From Theocolax elegans (taxonomy: Eukaryota > Arthropoda > Insecta > Hymenoptera > Cerocephalidae): a stretch of 64,000 nt of DNA. The notes under the pieces are model-generated. The model made no database searches. It was given only the letters and a program-made list of their open reading frames with translations, and was not told where the DNA came from. Both the position numbers and the translations under genes were made by a program. Shown here in pieces: positions 62,198 through 64,000 of this stretch (position 1 is the stretch's first letter; the number at the start of each line of letters is the position of its first letter). The stretch is taken from contig CM047427.1 in assembly GCA_026168455.1 (NCBI GenBank), forward strand, positions 87,574,670 to 87,638,669. The letters are read 5' to 3'.

Positions 62198-63576
62198 ATG
62201 GCTTTCAAACTCATCGTTCTTGCCTGCCTTTTGGCTCTTGCTCACTCCGGTAAGTTTTAACAGTGTAATTCATTAATGTAATCATTTCCAAGTATAATCA
62301 TCTTTTTGCAAATTAATTAACTTTCTGAAAATATGCATTTTCGTGAAATTCAAAATAGATATTTGTTTAGATATATTCAAAAATTATAAAGAATAATTTT
62401 AAAACATTCTTATAAATAAATTGTAATACTTTTTAAAGTTTTTACTAAAGAGAATATTATGTTGTAAAAATATGTGTGCATAGTACTATTATTTAATTCC
62501 CAAAATATAGATATATTTATTGATTAGGATTTCCTAAAAAATATATATTTTGTTATTTTGAATTACCTACAGCTCACATTGGAGTTAGGAATCCATTGTT
62601 TGGAAGCCGTGTTGTTGGAGGAGAAGAGGCTGTTGTTGGCCAATTCCCTCATCAAGTGTCTTTACAATGGGGAATCTCTGGAGGTAGTTCGTTAAAACAT
62701 TTCTGTGGTGGTAGTATCATCAACAAATCGTGGGTTTTGACTGCTGGTCACTGTGTTCACGCTGTTCCCGGATACGGCACCTTTGTCGTCAAAGCCGGAA
62801 AACACAATCTCGATGTCGCTGAGTCGAACGAACAAACCGCTGTTGTCGAGGAAACGTTCGTGCACGATTCTTACCCAGGGTGAGTGAACTTTCCAATAAT
62901 AATTAACGTGTACAAAAATAATTCGAGATATCCAAACTCTAAAGTTGAAATTATAATAAATAGATTTATCTAACGAGATATAAAATTATATTTAATCTTA
63001 TCTTGTACAATTGATGACACAGATCAGTGGCACCATACGACATCGCTCTTCTCAAACTGAAAACTCCATTGGAATTCAACGAATTCGTTGCTCCTATCAA
63101 TCTAATTAAAGCCGATGCCGATACCGAAGGTCCAGTTGTCCTTTCTGGATGGGGTTCCACATCTTTGACCAGCATTCCGAAATACCCAAGTACTTTGCAA
63201 ACGGTTGAATTGTCCACCGTTGATCTCAAGACTTGCAACAGCTCGCTCGAAGAATTCACCAAACCCTCTCCACTCCACGTTACGAATCTATGCACTGGAC
63301 CTCTCAAGGGTGGATTCTCTGCTTGCAGTGTAAGTTTTTTTTATGTACTTTCCTATCACCTGAGTTTCATTTTATGGAATGGAGATTAATTGTCTTTTTA
63401 TTGTTCTTTAGGGTGACTCTGGTGGTCCTCTAATCAGCAACGTGAACGGTGAAAACGAGCTCGTAGGTGTTGTTTCTTGGGGAATCATACCTTGCGGTAG
63501 CCCTGGTGCTCCATCGGTATTCGTCAAAGTATCCGCTTTCATTGACTGGATCGAAGAGACCATCCGAAAAAATTAA
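62198..63576 (+). CDS. Chymotrypsin-like serine protease zymogen (S1)
   Basis: Secreted endopeptidase, exons 62198-62249, 62573-62879, 63023-63329 and 63412-63576 (276 residues, phases agree). Signal peptide MAFKLIVLACLLALAHS; short propeptide ending at Arg30 before VVGGEEA, so activation by a trypsin-like cut. Triad: H77 (TAGHC), D126 (YDIALLKL), S225 (GDSGGP). Six catalytic-domain cysteines fit the three-disulfide insect pattern (42-58, 168-182, 191-220). The S1 pocket by chymotrypsin numbering has Ser189 and Gly216, which argues against trypsin and for chymotrypsin-like specificity, but Ser at 226 instead of Gly would narrow the pocket. TATA-driven and next to a carboxypeptidase zymogen on the same strand, so a gut digestive role is likely; defence or moulting roles cannot be excluded. 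Confidence 0.95.
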
Positions 63577-63619
63577 AACTGGTAGAAGAGTTTTTTCAAC
63601 ATTCAGATCGGAATTTCTG

Positions 63620-63625
63620 AATAAA
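63620..63625 (+). terminator. Poly(A) signal of chymotrypsin-like gene
   Basis: AATAAA 44 nt after the TAA at 63574-63576; a short 3' untranslated region. Confidence 0.65.
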
Positions 63626-64000
63626 GAAAATGCTGAGTACCTTTAGCATTTCCATTGACGTTAACATCCTGTCAGATCTTGTAAATGTGTATATTTTACA
63701 GTTGACTAGTTTAACCCATATATGGATTACACAGTTGACACATATTTGATGAGGTGTACCATTGTTTGATGTATCTCATTTTTGTATATAATTTTCAAAC
63801 TATTTTAAAATAATATTTTTTGTATATTAAATTATCTACTTTAGTTTTTATTTACACCTTATAAATACCTATATACCGATAGTATTATATTTAAAGAAAC
63901 TTTCAAACTTTAAGAGGAAATAATCAATCTGAAATTGTAAGGTACGATTCATCATGGCTCAAAGTAATTATCCGTTTCTTGAGAATTTCTCTAAGGATAA
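63626..64000. other. 3' flank, no feature seen
   Basis: AT-rich sequence after the protease gene; nothing recognisable before the window ends. Confidence 0.6.

Noticed and set aside
62966..63307. 113-codon minus-strand frame over protease exon 3
   Set aside because: Antisense shadow of the exon carrying the catalytic Asp.
1..64000. CRISPR arrays, operons, bacterial ribosome sites, rRNA or intact tRNA genes
   Set aside because: The window is eukaryotic with spliced genes; no regularly spaced direct repeats, and no intact tRNA or rRNA could be folded or recognised by eye.

Overview
The window looks like AT-rich insect nuclear DNA, most likely from a hymenopteran (bee, wasp or ant). Introns follow GT/AG rules, CG dinucleotides are not depleted, short GC-rich islands stand out from AT-rich surroundings, and the genes are of insect type. 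This is read by eye; no alignment was run, and the order-level assignment is an inference. Exon junctions were chosen so that splice consensus, reading phase and family homology agree.

Layout. (1) About 5.2-48.1 kb, plus strand: one large gene for tensin (Drosophila blistery), the integrin-adhesion adaptor. I place 19 coding exons, plus one optional 36-nt exon. They encode a phosphatase-like domain, a C2 domain, a long low-complexity serine/proline-rich middle, an SH2 domain and a PTB domain ending at 48074. Exons 3-19 are well supported; the two most N-terminal exons (5179-5412 and 5650-5715) are predictions that fit by phase. With exon 14 and without the 36-nt exon the model is 1540 residues. 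(2) Inside the 21-kb tensin intron, on the minus strand (21459-20313), lies a complete three-exon gene for a small secreted Kunitz-type protein that has lost one disulfide pair. (3) 49.9-53.5 kb is intergenic and holds decayed non-LTR retrotransposon pieces on both strands. (4) 53538-59838, plus strand: a nine-exon secreted M14 metallocarboxypeptidase zymogen (585 residues) with an unusual acidic N-terminal extension and an insertion in the catalytic domain. (5) 62198-63576, plus strand: a four-exon, TATA-driven chymotrypsin-like serine protease zymogen (276 residues).

Tensin acts inside the cell at integrin adhesions. The Kunitz-like protein, the carboxypeptidase and the serine protease are all predicted to be secreted. 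The last two are neighbouring trypsin-activatable zymogens of the kind used in gut protein digestion, which is an inference from family and from their being adjacent. The long introns are mostly featureless AT-rich DNA, with a few GC-rich islands that may be alternative promoters, a foldback repeat at 10.6-11.0 kb, and simple repeats.
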